Notes: a model not told the origin generated them from the sequence alone. Numbered from the stretch's first letter, positions 32,557-44,229 are shown. The stretch is 64,000 nt of DNA from Diadophis punctatus similis (GCA_023053685.1 JALIGW010000010.1:12694919-12758918); one strand, 5' to 3'. A program made the numbers and translations.

Positions 32557-35500
32557 CTACACCATTTCGGATAAATGGCAGTCCAATCTCCTTTTGAAAG
32601 TCTCAAGTGTTGGAGCTCTCACAACCTCCGCAGGAAAGCTGTTCCACTGGTTGATCGCTCTCACTGTCAGAAAGTTCCTCCTTATTTCCAGGTTGAATCT
32701 CTCTTTGGTCAGTTTACATCCATTATTCCTTGTCTGGCCTTCTGGTGCTTTGGAAAACAGCCTAATCCCCTCCTCTATGTGGCAGCCCCTCAAGTATTGG
32801 AACACTGTTATCATGTCACCCCTGGTCCTTCTCTTCGCCAGACTGGCCAAGCTCAGTTCCTGCAACTGCTCTCCGTATGTTTTAGTTTCCAGTCCCCTTA
32901 TCATCTTTGTTGCTTTCCTCTGCACTTTCTCTAGAGCTTCAATGTCTTTTTTAAAGTGTGGTGACCAGAATTGGATGCAGTACTCTAGTTGTGGTCTAAC
33001 TAAGGCTTTATAGAGTGGTATTACTACCTCCCTAGTTCTAGATTGTATCCCTCTGTTAATGCAACTCAGGATTGCATTGGCTTTTTTGGCTGCCACTGCA
33101 CATTGCTGGCTCATATCTAGTTGGTTGTCCACCAAGACTCCTAGATCCCTCTCGCAGTTGCTGCTATTGAGTGTGGTTTCATCCAGTTTATATGCGTATC
33201 TTTGGTTTTTCTTACCTAGGTGTAGGATTTTACTTTTCTCTGCATTGAATTTCATTTTGTTTGATTGGGCCCAGTGTTCAAGTCTGTCGAGATCCATCTG
33301 GATCCTGAGCCTGTCCTCTGGGGTATTAGCTATTCCCGCCAGCTTGGTATCGTCTGCGAATTTGGTTAGTTCCCTTTCTATTCCCTCATCTAGGTCGTTT
33401 ATGAAGATGTTAAAGAGTACTGGGCCTAGGACGGAATCTTGTGGTACCCCACTGCTTACTTCTCTCCATGTGGACTTAGACCCATTGAGGACTACTCGTT
33501 GTGTGCGGTTAGTCAGCCAGTTGTTGATCCATCTGGTTGTGTAGCTGTCTATCCCACTTTTTTCTAGCAGAGAAAGTAGGTTACGGAGACGTAGGTTGTG
33601 ATCTACTTTGTCAAATGCTTTGCTGAAGTCCAAATACTGTATATTATATCCACTGTATTTCGCTGGTCCATTAATTTGGTCACAGTGTTGAAGAATGAAA
33701 TGAGATTGGTTTGGCATGATTTGTTCTTAACAAACCCATGTTGGCTGCTGGTTATTACTTTGTTTGTTTCTAAGTGGTGGCAGATTTGTTTTTTAATTAT
33801 TTTTTCCAGTATTTTCCCAGGTATCGATGTTAAGCTGATTGGTCTGTAGTTACCTGGGTCTGTTTTTTTTATCTTTTTTGTAGATGGGGACCATGTCAGC
33901 TCGTTTCCAGTCTTCAGGTAGTTCCCCTGTATTCCAGGATTTTTGGAAGAGGTGTTGCAGTGGTTCTGAAATGACATCTGCAAGTTCCTTTAGGACTCTG
34001 GGGTGTAGTCCGTCTGGTCCTGGTGATTTGTATTCATTAAGTTCAGACAGGTGGTCTCTTACTGTATTTTTGCTTATATTGAAGTTTGTTTCAAATCTGT
34101 TTTTTGCAGTTGTATTACTGATTTGTTGAGCTGCAGTTTCTTTTCGTCTGAAGACTGATGCAAAGAATATGTTAAGTAGCTCTGCTTTGTTTGTGTTGTC
34201 AGTTACTTCTTTGCCGTCTTCTCTCTTTAGTGGACCGACTGTTTCCTTGATTTTTTTTCTTGTTGTTTATGTGTTGGAAGAAGCTTTTTTATTATCTTTG
34301 ACTTTTATTGCAAGTCTTTGTTCATTCTGGGACTTTGCTGTCCTGATATTTTCTTTGCAGATTCTGGCTGTCTGTTGGTACTCTGCCTTAGTTATGTGTC
34401 CCTCTTTCCATTTTTTGTACTTGTCCTTTTTTTCATTCAATTTGTCAATGAGGTCTTTGTGTAGCCATGCTGGTTTTCTTTTGGATTTCTTATTTTTCTT
34501 TGTGCTCTTCTGGGCTTTTTTGATCATGTTTTTCAGGCTCTCCCAAGCATCTTGAGTTGTTTTATCCTTAAGGACTTTCATCCAAGGGATCTTTCCCAGG
34601 TTTTCTCTGAGTTTATTGAAGTAGGCTTTTCTAAAATCGAGGGTTTTGATGTGGTTGTGTTCAATTGTTTGTGTTTGTGCTATGGTGAATTTTAGTATGA
34701 CGTGGTCACTCTCACCCAACATTCCTGCAGTTTCGACTCCTTCTATCACTTCTTCTCTGTTTGTGAGTATTAGATCCAGTATAGCTGCTCCTCTAGTTCC
34801 CTCCTCCACTTTTTGGACAACGAAGTTGTCGACAAGGCTGGTTAGGAATCTGTTTGATTTCACACTTGGTGCAGAGCTAGTTTTCCAGTTGATGGCCGGA
34901 TAATTGAAGTCTCCCATCATTACTGCATTGTGTTTCCTACATATGTTTGTTAGCTGGTTGTTAAAAAGGTTGTCCATTATTTCTGTTTGATTTGGTGGCC
35001 TATAGTATACTCCTATTGTTATGTCATTCTTTTTTCTTTTATGTTGACCCATATGCATTCTAAGGGGTTTTCTTCTTTGGTTACATGTAGCTCTGTAGCT
35101 ACATAGCGGTCCTTTATGTACAGTGCAACTCCACCTCCTTTTTTGTGTGATCTGATTTTTTTGAAGAGTTTGTATCCTTTTATCTGTATGTTCCAATCGT
35201 GTGTTTCATCCCACCAAGTTTCTGTTATTCCAACTATGTCATGGTTTCCTTTGTACATTAATATTTCCAGTTCACCCTGTTTATTCCCCAGGCTTTGTGC
35301 ATTTGTGTAGAGGCATTTGAGATCTTTGTGCCTGATTCTGGGTGTGCTTTCTGCGTCTCCTGTTTGTTGTTTGAGTTTGTCTTCCTTCCCATCCCTTTTT
35401 AATTCGTTATTTTCCTTGTTTACTGAGGGTCCTTGCTTGGAGTTAGGTTTTGTGGAACTTGTAGATTGGTCACCCTCCCCGTTCGGTTTTAGTTTAAAGC

Positions 35501-35642
35501 CCTCCTGATAAGATGAGCCAGCCGTTTTCCAAAGACATTTTTCCCAGTCTTTGTGAGATGTAACCCGTCTCTTGCCAAAAGCCCATCTTGGAGGAATTGA
35601 ATTCCATGGTCTAGGTATCCGAAGTTTTTTTGGTGACACCAA
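32557..35642 (-). pseudogene. CR1 ORF2: endonuclease and reverse transcriptase, frameshifted
   Basis: The endonuclease reads CLYTNAQSLGNKQGEL, GITETWWDETHDW, GGGVALYIKD and MGDFNYPAINW, then a block ending GESDHVIL. The RT reads GNYRPISLTSIPGKILEK, QHGFVKNKSCQTNL, YLDFSKAFDKVDH and FADDTKLAG. The PQGS motif is PQDS here, a change at a usually fixed glycine. The C-terminal half continues to RAPTLETFKRRLD. Several frame shifts (near 33700, 34250 and 35020-35190) break the frame. Confidence 0.9.
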
Positions 35643-35807
35643 CCCTTTAGCCAGTGGTTCACTTCAAGAATTCTTTGCTCTTTTGCTGGATGTTGCCCTC
35701 TTGTTGGTAGTATGGATGAGAAAACTACTTGTGCACCTAAGTCCTTAACTTTCTTGCCTAAATGTTCGTAGTCTCTCAGTATTGTTTTCAGGTCCTTTTT
35801 TGTGTCA

Positions 35808-36500
35808 TTAGTTCCTATATGTAGTAGTAGAAGGGGGTAGTAGTCTGTGTTTTATTATTTCGGTTAGTTTCTCAGCTACATCTTGGATTTTAGCCCCAGG
35901 GGGACAGCATACCTCTCTGGATTGATTGTCTGGTCTACAGACTGCAGGTTTAGTTCCTTTGAGGATTGAGTCTCCTATTACCAGCACTTGTCTTTTTTTG
36001 CCTGGAGATGTTTGGAGATATTTTTTCTTTATCACAGTGGCATTTGATGGTGCTATTTTGTTGAGGATTTTTGCTGGCGTTTCTTTTTTATGTGTCTGTA
36101 TGTTTTCTTCTATTGGGAGTCCATGGTATTGGTTGCTTAGTACCAGTGGGGTTGAATCTGGGTGGGTTGGTTTGGACAGTGGTTTTGTGTTTGGTTTGTG
36201 TTTTTTTCTGTGGGTGACATGTGTCCATCTGTTTTCTTCCTCCAATGGGTCAGCTCTGGTAGAAGTTGCTTGGTCATTTTTATGTTCTATTTGTGCATGT
36301 TTTTTTTGTGAGGTTTGGGGTTTCCCATTTTGTTGGTTGAGTTTCAAGGTGTTTAGATTTTTCTCTAGATCTTCTACTTTTTCTTCTAGTAATTTGATTA
36401 ATTTGCATTTGGTGCATGTGTAGTTTTGGTATTCTATGGGCATTAGCGTGTACATGGAGCATGTTCTGCATATCACACTGGAGTCTGTTCCTTCTTCCAT
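35808..36500 (-). pseudogene. CR1 ORF1: zinc-finger and esterase-type protein (3' part lost)
   Basis: The frame starts MEEGTDSSVICRTC, with a Cys-rich CRTCSMY ... CTKCKLI finger at residues about 11-35, then a leucine heptad stretch (LLEEKVEDLEKNLNTL). Near residue 170 comes VLVIGDSILKG, the GDS block of SGNH-type esterases found in CR1 ORF1 proteins. The frame stops soon after (CCPPGAKIQDVAEKL), so the rest of the esterase domain is shifted or lost. Its role in the element is thought to be RNA or membrane binding. Confidence 0.85.
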
Positions 36501-36889
36501 GTGTGGGTTTTTTTTAAGAGAGTGAGAGTGTAGAGTGTGGAGTGTTTTCCCCTAGTTTTGTAGGGTGAAATTGTCCAATTGGGCTCACGCCTAATTAAGT
36601 TTAAAGTTTTAGTGTCTAAAGAGTGCCTAGTTTCAGGTTTTGAGGTTTTGTAGTTCAAATTGTCTAGTTTGATAATTTGGGTTCTAATTAGTCCCTTATT
36701 TGCAGGTTTTCAGTATGTGAGATGATCTATCAATTAGTTAATTAGTTGGGTAGTTGTTCATCAATTAGAGCTACTCTGTTCAATTAGTCTGGTTATTAGT
36801 CTAGTAGGTATCCCTATATCAGCTAAACCAGTGGTTCCCAAAGTGGGCGGTACTGCCCCCCAGGGGGCGGTGGGAACCCTTAGGGGGGC

Positions 36890-37690
36890 GGTGAGAGGCA
36901 AGAGTGGCGACAGGGGGGCGGTGAGAGGGGCCAGGGGGGTGGTAGGTGGTTCGCCATGCTTTTGCATTTGAAGCTCCCTCGCGTTCCTCGCTCTTGTGTG
37001 CAAAGCAGCCCATTCTGAAAGAAAATGCGAGATGTTTTCTTTCAGAATGGGCTGCCCTGCACAGAAGAGCATGGAATGCGACGGAGTTACAAGTGCTAGG
37101 TATGATGCCCGTCTCACGGCCCGCCCAGCCCCCACCTAGGCTCCACTCCGCCCCGCCCGACTGGTCACCCCAAACTGCATCCTACCTAGTACTTGAAGCT
37201 CCCTCGCGTTCCTCGTTCTTGTGTGCAGGGCAGCCCATTCTGAAAGGCGACAGGGGGGCGGTGAGAGGGGCCAGGGGGGCGGTAGGTGGTTCACCATGCT
37301 TTTGCATTTGAAGCTCCCTCGCGTTCCTCGCTCTTGTGTGCAAAGCAGCCCATTCTGAAAGAAAATGCGAGATGTTTTCTTTCAGAATGGGCTGCCCTGC
37401 ACCAAAGAGCATGGAATGTGACAGTTACAAGTGCTAGGTATGATGCCTGTCTCGCGGCCCGCCCAGCCCCCACCCAGGCTCCGCTCCGCTCCGCCCTGCC
37501 CCGCATGACTGGTCACCCCAAACTGCGTCCCACCGCACGGCCTACCTAGCACTTGAAGCTCCCTAGCGTTCCTCGTTCTTGTGTGCAGGGCAGCCCATTC
37601 TGAAAGAAAACGCGAGACGTTTTCTTTCAGAATGGGCTGCCCTGCACCCAACAGCATGGAATGCGATGGAGTTACAAGTGCTAGGTACTG
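36890..37690. repeat. Three GC-rich tandem units with an internal hairpin
   Basis: Each unit holds TTGAAGCTCCCT(C/A)GCGTTCCT, a hairpin with arms CCCATTCTGAAAGAAAA and TTTTCTTTCAGAATGGG, and TTACAAGTGCTAGGTA. Units start near 36890, 37250 and 37550 and differ by small changes. They form the left subterminal part of the hAT. Confidence 0.88.
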
Positions 37691-37814
37691 AGCGCGGCAC
37701 AGCGACGAGGGAAGCTGACCGCTCCCGAAGCTGCTTGGGCGAGCGCTCACAGACCCGTAGGAAGGCCCTGCTGCGGAACCTGCGCGTGCACGGACTTTCC
37801 CACCCGGTGTCCCT

Positions 37815-37827
37815 GTCGCCTAGCAAC
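37815..37827 (+). promoter_or_regulatory. RFX X-box in the captured RSPH14 promoter
   Basis: GTCGCCTAGCAAC fits the X-box consensus (GTNRCC, 0-3 bases, RGYAAC) bound by RFX factors that drive ciliary genes. It lies 35 bases before the captured start codon of a radial-spoke gene, which is where such a site is expected. Confidence 0.75.
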
Positions 37828-37861
37828 CTGGTGTGTGCAATTCGGCGGGCTCCCCTCCAGC

Positions 37862-38062
37862 ATGGAGCACCCACGGATCTCAGCCCAGCTGCCCCCCCCG
37901 ACATCGACCCCACCAAGGCGCCTGTGGCCTTCGGCTGCTGAGGCCTCCCCAAGCTAAATGAAGAGCTGCAGCACCCCGAGCTGCTGACGCGGCAGCCAGC
38001 CTTGATGGCTCTCTGCGACCTGGTGCACGACTCGGAGAACGCTTACCAAGCCATCGGCCTGG
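37862..38062 (+). pseudogene. RSPH14: Captured first coding exon of RSPH14 (radial spoke head 14 homologue)
   Basis: The start MEHPRISAQLPP, then (after a two-base slip in a run of Cs) [29 protein letters not shown] and [20 protein letters not shown] match the N terminus of RSPH14 as I remember it. RSPH14 is an armadillo-repeat protein of axonemal radial spokes (older name RTDR1). The exon ends at G|GTGAGC (38062/38063), a good splice donor, so genomic DNA and not cDNA was captured. It is dead: the C-run slip and an in-frame TGA (where an arginine is expected, after FGC) break it. The host gene itself is not in the window. Confidence 0.85.
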
Positions 38063-38084
38063 GTGAGCGGCGGCGGCCTGGCCA

Positions 38085-38193
38085 CGGCTGGCGGGAGGGA
38101 AGGGAAGGGAGGGAAGAAGAAAAGAAAAAGGAAAGAAAGAAAGAGAGAGGGAGGGAGGAAGAAAGGAAGACAGAAAGGAAAGAAAGAAAGAAA

Positions 38194-38253
<60 letters not shown>

Positions 38254-38900
38254 ACGATGGTAGAAAGGAAGGAAGACAAAAAGAAAGGAGGGAGGGAAGA
38301 AGGAAAGAAAGAAAAAGAAAGAAAGAAAGATGGTAGAAAGGAAGAGGGAGGAAGGAAGACACAGAAAGAAAGAAAGATGGTAGGAAGGAAGGAAGATAGA
38401 AAAAGAAAGGGAGGGAGGGAAGAAGGAAAGAAAGGAAAGAAAGAAAGATGGTAGGAAGGAAGGAAGGAAGAAAGATGGTAGGAAGGAAGGAAGGAGGACA
38501 GACAGAAAAAGAAAGGAGGGATGGAAGAAGGAATGAAAAAGGAAAGAAAGAAAAAGAAAGGGAGGGAGGGAGGAAGACAGACAGAAAGGAAGAAAGATGG
38601 TAGGAAGGAAGGAAGACAGACAGAAAAAGAAAGGAGGGAAGGGAGGGAAGAAGGAAAGAAAAGAAAGAGGGAGGGAGGGAGGAAGAAAGAAAGATGGTAG
38701 GAAGGAAGGAAGACAGAAAGAAAAAGATGGTAGGTAGGAAGGAAGACAGACAAAGAAAGAAAGAAGAGATGGTAGGAAGGAAGACAGACAGAAAGAAAGA
38801 AAAAGAAAGAAAAAGAAAGATTGTAGGAAGAAAGACAGAAAGAAAAAGAAAGAAAGAAGGGGGAAGGTAGAGAAGAAAGAAAGAACGAAAGAAAGACTTA
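38085..38900 (+). repeat. Long purine tract, (GAAA)n/(GGAA)n
   Basis: About 800 bases almost wholly of A and G, with repeated AGAAAGAAAG, GGAAGGAAG and GATGGTAGGAAGGAAG motifs. Its many long open frames on both strands are a by-product of low complexity. It lies where the first intron of the captured RSPH14 would begin. Confidence 0.95.
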
Positions 38901-39108
38901 TGACCACAATTGAGCCTAACATTTTGGTTGCTTAGCAAGAGCGTTGTTAAGTGAGTTTCACCACACTTTACAAGTTGGCCACGCCCACCCAGTCACCTGA
39001 CCACTAAGCCATGCCCACCTGAGGGGGTGGGGTGGGGGGCAGTGAGGATGAGTTTGTAGCACCAAGGGGGCGGTGGACTGAAAAAGTTTGGGAACCACTG
39101 AGCTAAAC

Positions 39109-39180
39109 AATCAAATGGCTTAATCAATTAACAATCAATGGTCCTATGATCATTCCCAGTCTATCAGTCAATTAGATTCC
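39109..39180 (-). mobile_element. CR1 5' leader remnant beyond the hAT
   Basis: The sequence keeps the TCAATTA-rich pattern seen at 36725-36780 on the other side of the hAT, so it is probably the 5' end of the same CR1. The exact end is not clear. Confidence 0.5.
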
Positions 39181-39529
39181 CAATAGTTTGTTGTGTATCA
39201 CTATGGGAGACATATTAAATTTATGCTGAATGTAACTTCTCCAAGCAATCATGACTGTAAGGGGCATAAGCTTGGAACCAGGAAAATTAATCCTTTGTTT
39301 TTGCAATTTGAATGTCATGCAAAAGAGAAAGTGCTTGCGGAAAGTTATGTTGATACACCACACATATATTTAAAAAATAAGCATAGGTTATCCTTAAAAC
39401 ACTTATTGATCACAAACTTGAAGTAGACATCTACCATTTGAACTATCATTAAAAAGACACAACAAAGAATGTACTTTCTGTGTCAACTCAGGAATTTCAG
39501 ATTGCCCCAGGAGCTATTGATACGGTTTT

Positions 39530-40010
39530 ACAAAAGAATTATTGTGTCTGTCATTTGTACTTCTATAACTGTGTGGTTTGGTATATCAATCAAACAGGAC
39601 AGGTAGACTCCCAATGCATAGTTAACACTGCAGAAAGAACAATTGCAATCAGCCTGCCTTCCACAGAAGACCTGTATATTGTACGGGTCTGAGGGCTGAC
39701 CATAAACTCTTTCAACTCCTCCCCTTGGGATAGTGCTATAGGGCATCACATGCCAAAACAACTAAACACTGAGTTTTTTCCTCTATGCCATCACTCTGTG
39801 GAACACCTAATTCTTAGGTGCTGTCACACTAATTCAGTGCTGTCTAATGTTGTATTATTTATTATTTTCTTTACTCCACCCTTTTATTGGTATGATGATG
39901 ATGATGATTCTGTTGCTTTACATGTACACTGAGTGCTTCTGTACTGGAGATAAATTCCTTGTGTGTCAAATCACTCTTGGCCAAAATAATGAATTTAATT
40001 CAAATCAATT
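39530..40010 (+). pseudogene. Rex1/Babar-like LINE, 3' end
   Basis: Decayed coding blocks read GQVDSQCIVNTAERTI and SLPSTEDLYIVRV. FFPLCH and a divergent 3' UTR ending AAATTCCTTGTGTGTC and CACTCTTGGCCAAAATAA follow. These match the C-terminal and tail pattern of Rex1-group LINEs common in squamates. The copy is strongly 5'-truncated and full of breaks. Confidence 0.6.
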
Positions 40011-41134
40011 CAAACTAAAGAATTTGAGAGGATATTACTTCTTGCCAAAACCACTTAAGCATCCCAGAACATATCCTCCAAAATTTATTACCCTCCATGT
40101 ACTTCAAGTCTTATCTACAATATCTTGTAAAAAAATTTAATCACCTGAATGAGTTGTACAAAATTTTTTTTCAGTTTTAATACTTCTTCTACAACCTTTA
40201 ACCACTATTATCTAGAAATATTTAACATACTAAATTATTTTTTATTGTTTTATTGTGTTTTTTTACAAGTGTAAAAAGGCAGATGCTGCTGCAAGTGGTT
40301 AGAATTTGAAAAAAAAGTACCAGTGCCCAGTCTACTGAATCATGACATAACAAACTCATCCATCTAGATTTCAATAGGCCACCTATGCTACATTTTATGT
40401 ATTTAATATGATGATGGTGTTATCCATTCAGTCATGTATAGGATATAAGATTTAAGTTCAGGAACGTGCTCTGATTGAGAAGTGCAAAATCAGACATGTA
40501 TTTTATTGTGTAAGAATTGACACTCACATAATCCCCCCAAAACACACCTGCTCACACATGGCTCTATCCAGAGCATCAGTGTGGTATTCTAACTATTGGC
40601 AAAGATTCTATACATCTTTTTATAGTAATCTATGTCCTGGGACTGGTTTGCAAGAAAGGAACTGTACCAAAATAGGAATGAATGAAAAAAAATCCTGTTT
40701 TCCTTTGCTTTGTTTTTGCAAAAATAAAATGCTGCTGATTCTTGTGCCAGAATAGAGCACATAATGCAAAAAAGGGGACATTTCTTAAATGGGAACAGAA
40801 CTCTTGGGAAAATGAGCAGCGCAAGGCCACATGCAGTTAAGGATAGGGAGAAGCCCCCAAGCCTTCTGGGAAAGGCAGTTGAGCTGTGCATGAGATGGGA
40901 GACTCAATCTCTCTCCCAGTTACATGACCCAGAGTGTATGCAGTATACCCTGACTTTCCAGAGCAAACAGTACATACAGATGCAACATACAGAAATTACA
41001 GAAATATATACACACAGGTACAGCACACTACAAGGAAAAAAAGGGAGTAAAAATATGCATCTAGTTCAATGAAACAGCTAGAAAGATCATCCAATGAACA
41101 ATAGCTTCTGCCACAACCGTCTTGAAACACAGAA
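40011..41134. other. No feature recognised
   Basis: AT-rich sequence with short frames only. I see no repeat end, splice-bounded exon or RNA gene. Confidence 0.5.
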
Positions 41135-41290
41135 AATAATTTCCTTCCATTTATTTATTTCAGAAAATTTATATGGCTGCCCAACTCACTCTCAGTGACA
41201 GGTGGCTTATAAAAGTAAAAACCCAATATAAAAACAATAACAAGCAATAATCCCTCACTCTTCTAGTGACAAAAAATTCTAAAGCAGACT
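41135..41290 (-). mobile_element. L2/CR1-type LINE 3' tail
   Basis: On the minus strand, GAGTGAGTTGGGCAGCCATA and AAATTTTCTGAAATAAATAAAT resemble the common LINE 3' end (GGGCGGCATATAAAT with AAAT repeats). Only the tail is present. Confidence 0.5.
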
Positions 41291-41467
41291 AAGTAATAGG
41301 ATGTTACAAATAAAACAAAAGCACACCATATGTATGGCTTCAGACCAAAGAATGCAGTCAAATTTGGGAAGTAAATTTAACTGACCAAACTCTAGCTATT
41401 TTAAGAATATATAGCTAAAATATAGCCCCCAAAGAATCAATAATAAGCAATCATTCTCCATCCTGGG

Positions 41468-41544
41468 GTGGAACCAGCCTTCAGGATGGGTAGACCTCGA
41501 CCAATCAGCTTGAGGACCGAGCCAGTCAATTTGAATAACCTGTA
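41468..41544 (+). repeat. DIRS left terminal repeat
   Basis: Nearly exact reverse complement of 46303-46380, with single-base differences (GGATGGG here against GTATGGG in the partner). Confidence 0.88.
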
Positions 41545-42600
41545 GAATCCGCCCCTGTCTTCCCAGATCTGACTCGGTCCAGTCAAGAGGAAGGTCATGG
41601 TTGAACTCCTGTCCCATCCTGAAGGCTTCTTTTTCCTTAGATTTTTCCTTCTAACTTTCTCTTCACCTTTCCTTGGTCTCTTCCATCTATCTAAATCCCT
41701 TTTTATAAAAAAAATAAAAATTAAAAAAAAGAGAAAGTATAGAAAAGGATTTCCTTTCTGAACTCGTCATCAGCAGAACGTCGCTGGAGGAGCACCCCTG
41801 CAGCAGCGGGCAGGCAAGATAAGGAAACTGCGTTCCGGCCTCTCCCCCTCCCAACCCCCCCCCCCCCCGAGATCAGGAGGCGGCGCTCCTACATGGAGCG
41901 GCACCGGCAGGCCTTAGTTTAGCACAGCGGGCAGTATATTCAGCCTGTGGGTGGGTGGCGGCTGCCGAAAACAAAGATCGTCGGCCGGGGGGGAGGCATT
42001 CTGCAGGGTGTGCTACCACAAAGGGGAGGAAGGACCCTCCCGAAGAGAACAGCGTAGGAGCTAGGACAGCGAAGCAGAAGGCCATGATCCCCCTTTGAAT
42101 CTCCCGCACGCCAGCTGGGCATCAGCAAATGCCATAGCCCCGCCCTCCTCCTTCCTGTTTTTAAGGCAGGGAACAAAGGCTGCGAAAGAAAGCGGTGCAG
42201 CGGCAACCATTTCCAAATGGTACAGGCTGCAGTTTCGCCCCCCTCCTCCTTAATTGCTCTAGATTGGTAGCAGGGGCAGCGGCCACCGCTGAGTTTTCTC
42301 GCGGCGTCGGACAAAGAGGGAATCCATCCGGTGAGCAAGTGGAGCATTTAAAGAGGGGGACGAGGAACGCGGGAGAGGCATAGCCTGCAAGCAGCCCTGA
42401 GTCTTCTCAGGCGGCAGGTTTCCAGCTAGATCAGCCACCCTGAGTCTTCTCGGGCAGGCCTTGTAGACAGAGAACGTGGCAGCTCTTGGAGCGGGCCATC
42501 TTAGAGCATATCCACGTTGCAAAAAGGGGGCGGCCATTTCCCTGGGGGTGAGACGGGGCGGAGCTTCCACCCTCCTCCTTTTAGCCGGCAATCACAAAGG

Positions 42601-44229
42601 ATGGCATCCAAAGGATCTAGTGAAACTTCAGTGCCTGGCAAAAGAACAAAAAAGTCCAGCAGGCATTCATCAGAGCATGATCCATCCTCATCTCCAGAAC
42701 GATCCCCCCCGCAAGGCCACCTCAAGAGCCACAGCGCAGGCTGAGGAGAGGTGCCATAGGGCCTTGCAAAGATTATGTGACAAAGCTCAAGCAGCAGCTG
42801 GACAACACAAAGCCCCAGGGAGAGCCCCAGTCAGGAGGCTAGGTCAGCAGAAGTAGAACTTCTGGATCTGGATGCTGCAGATCTTTCTAAATCACAGGGA
42901 GACCCATGGGGGCATTCTGGCTCAGCGGCTCAGGGGGCGCCCATAGCGCAATTGCCAGCATTGCAAGCAGGGACCCCAGCAACTATTAACTCAGCCAACC
43001 TCAGAACTCTGGTGGAGGAGATTCAGGAGCAGGTCATCACGGACAGGTTAGGGGAGGGTTCCTCCACGGCTGCCTCCACCTCCTCTTCATCTAGAGGGCC
43101 ACCATAAGGAAGGGTCGAGCAGCCAATAAGCAGAGTTCAGATGATTCATCAGATGAATCTGACCTTAGCACTTCCAAAGACGAGGCCCCACAGGAAGACA
43201 ATTCCAAATGGGATCTGTCAGAGGATGAGAGGACACCCAAGGAGATTCCGCCTTCAACCGGGCTTTTTCCTCCGGCTCTGTTCAAATCCCTGCTATTCAA
43301 AGCTCAGGCAGTAGCAGGAATTAAATTGCCAAAACCTTCTGCAGAACATCCCCCAGAGGATCAGTCTAACCCTTTCTTTTTAGAGGTCAGACCAGAGGTG
43401 GATTTTATACCTATCCCACAGTTGTTTGTAGAGGCAGTAGAGAGCCAACAACCCACTCTGGCCTTGTTCTCATCCACTTCCTCACAGGACAAGAAGTTCT
43501 ACAATGTGGCTTCTAATCTCTCTGATTTAGTTTTAGTCCCAACAGTGGATGTCCTCCATCAGGGCTTTACATTCTTCCACAGCAGTTCCAGGAGAGGCGG
43601 AGGAGATTCTGAAACCGGAGGAAAGGCGTATGGAACAGACTTTGATCAAAAATTTCCAGTCATCAGCTTGGGTGGTTAGAGCCTGTTCTACCTCCTCCTT
43701 CTTTGCCCATGCTACCCTCTCATGGCTGGAGCAGATACAGGAACACATCCCTTCCTCCAACATGAGAGCACAATAGGATCTCAATAAGGTCTTTGCAGCG
43801 GTTCAGTTCTTGGCGGATTCCTCCCTACAGGCCTCGTGTTTCACAGGCAGGGCCATGAACTCGTCAATAGTGGCCAGACGGTTAAATTGGCTCAAGAGAT
43901 GGCAGGCAGATCCACGCCACAAATGGAAGCTGGCAGCGGGACCCTTCAGAGGAGGACCTCTCTTCGGGGCCTCGCTGGAGCCACTCCTCGTGGAGACCAG
44001 CGACAAGAGGAAAATTCTGCCCACCATCACACGCAAGGGGTTTCCAAAATCCACACCCTACAGTCGTCGGCCCTTTCGTGCATCTGACCAGGGATCTTCA
44101 TTCTCCTGGTCTCCAGGTCAGTACTTTCCCCGCCAAAGACAGGCAGATGGGGGAGGCAGGGGGAAGCAGTTCTGCAGACCAACACAAGGGGCCTCCTCAG
44201 GCAGGCCCTTCCACAGAGGTAGATGGTAG
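42601..44229 (+). pseudogene. DIRS gag, frameshifted
   Basis: Starts at ATG 42601 with MASKGSSETSVPGKRTKK, a basic, serine-rich N terminus usual for DIRS Gag. Later blocks in shifted frames are FFLEVRPEVDFIPIPQLF, a block beginning RRLNWLKRWQADPRHKWKL and GGPLFGASLEPLL; the W-rich and GGPLFG blocks are Gag hallmarks of this group. A proline- and arginine-rich C terminus follows (RPFRASDQG). At least three frame breaks occur (near 42745, 43300 and 43680). Confidence 0.75.

Larger units (their letters stand above)
32476..36828 (-). mobile_element. CR1 LINE, main part
   Basis: A minus-strand chicken-repeat-1 type LINE. The 3' end has GGGTTGGACTAGATGACC and an AATCT-repeat tail (32476-32496). 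ORF2 and ORF1 lie upstream in the usual order, and the 5' leader runs into the hAT insertion at 36829. Leader-like sequence resumes after it (39109-39180). At about 4.4 kb without the hAT the copy is close to full length, which is unusual because most CR1 copies are strongly 5'-truncated. Confidence 0.9.
36829..39100. mobile_element. Non-autonomous hAT element carrying an RSPH14 5' fragment
   Basis: Termini CAGTGGTTCCCAAAG and TTTGGGAACCACTG are flanked by a perfect 8-bp duplication AGCTAAAC (36821-36828 and 39101-39108). GGGGGCGGT motifs recur at both ends. The inside has three tandem GC-rich units (36890-37690), a captured host promoter and exon (about 37690-38062), a long purine tract (38085-38900) and an AT-poor right end. 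No transposase frame is seen. It sits in the 5' leader of the CR1. Confidence 0.92.

Noticed and set aside
37862..38062. The genuine RSPH14 locus
   Set aside because: The exon lies wholly inside a hAT with an exact 8-bp target duplication and is broken by a frame slip and a stop.
37880..38938. Long S/F/L-rich frames (over 300 codons) and K/E/R-rich frames on both strands
   Set aside because: By-product of the purine/pyrimidine tract, where stop codons are rare.
36829..39100. CRISPR-like repeats in the tandem GC-rich units
   Set aside because: Units are about 300 bp with no short spacers, in a vertebrate transposon.
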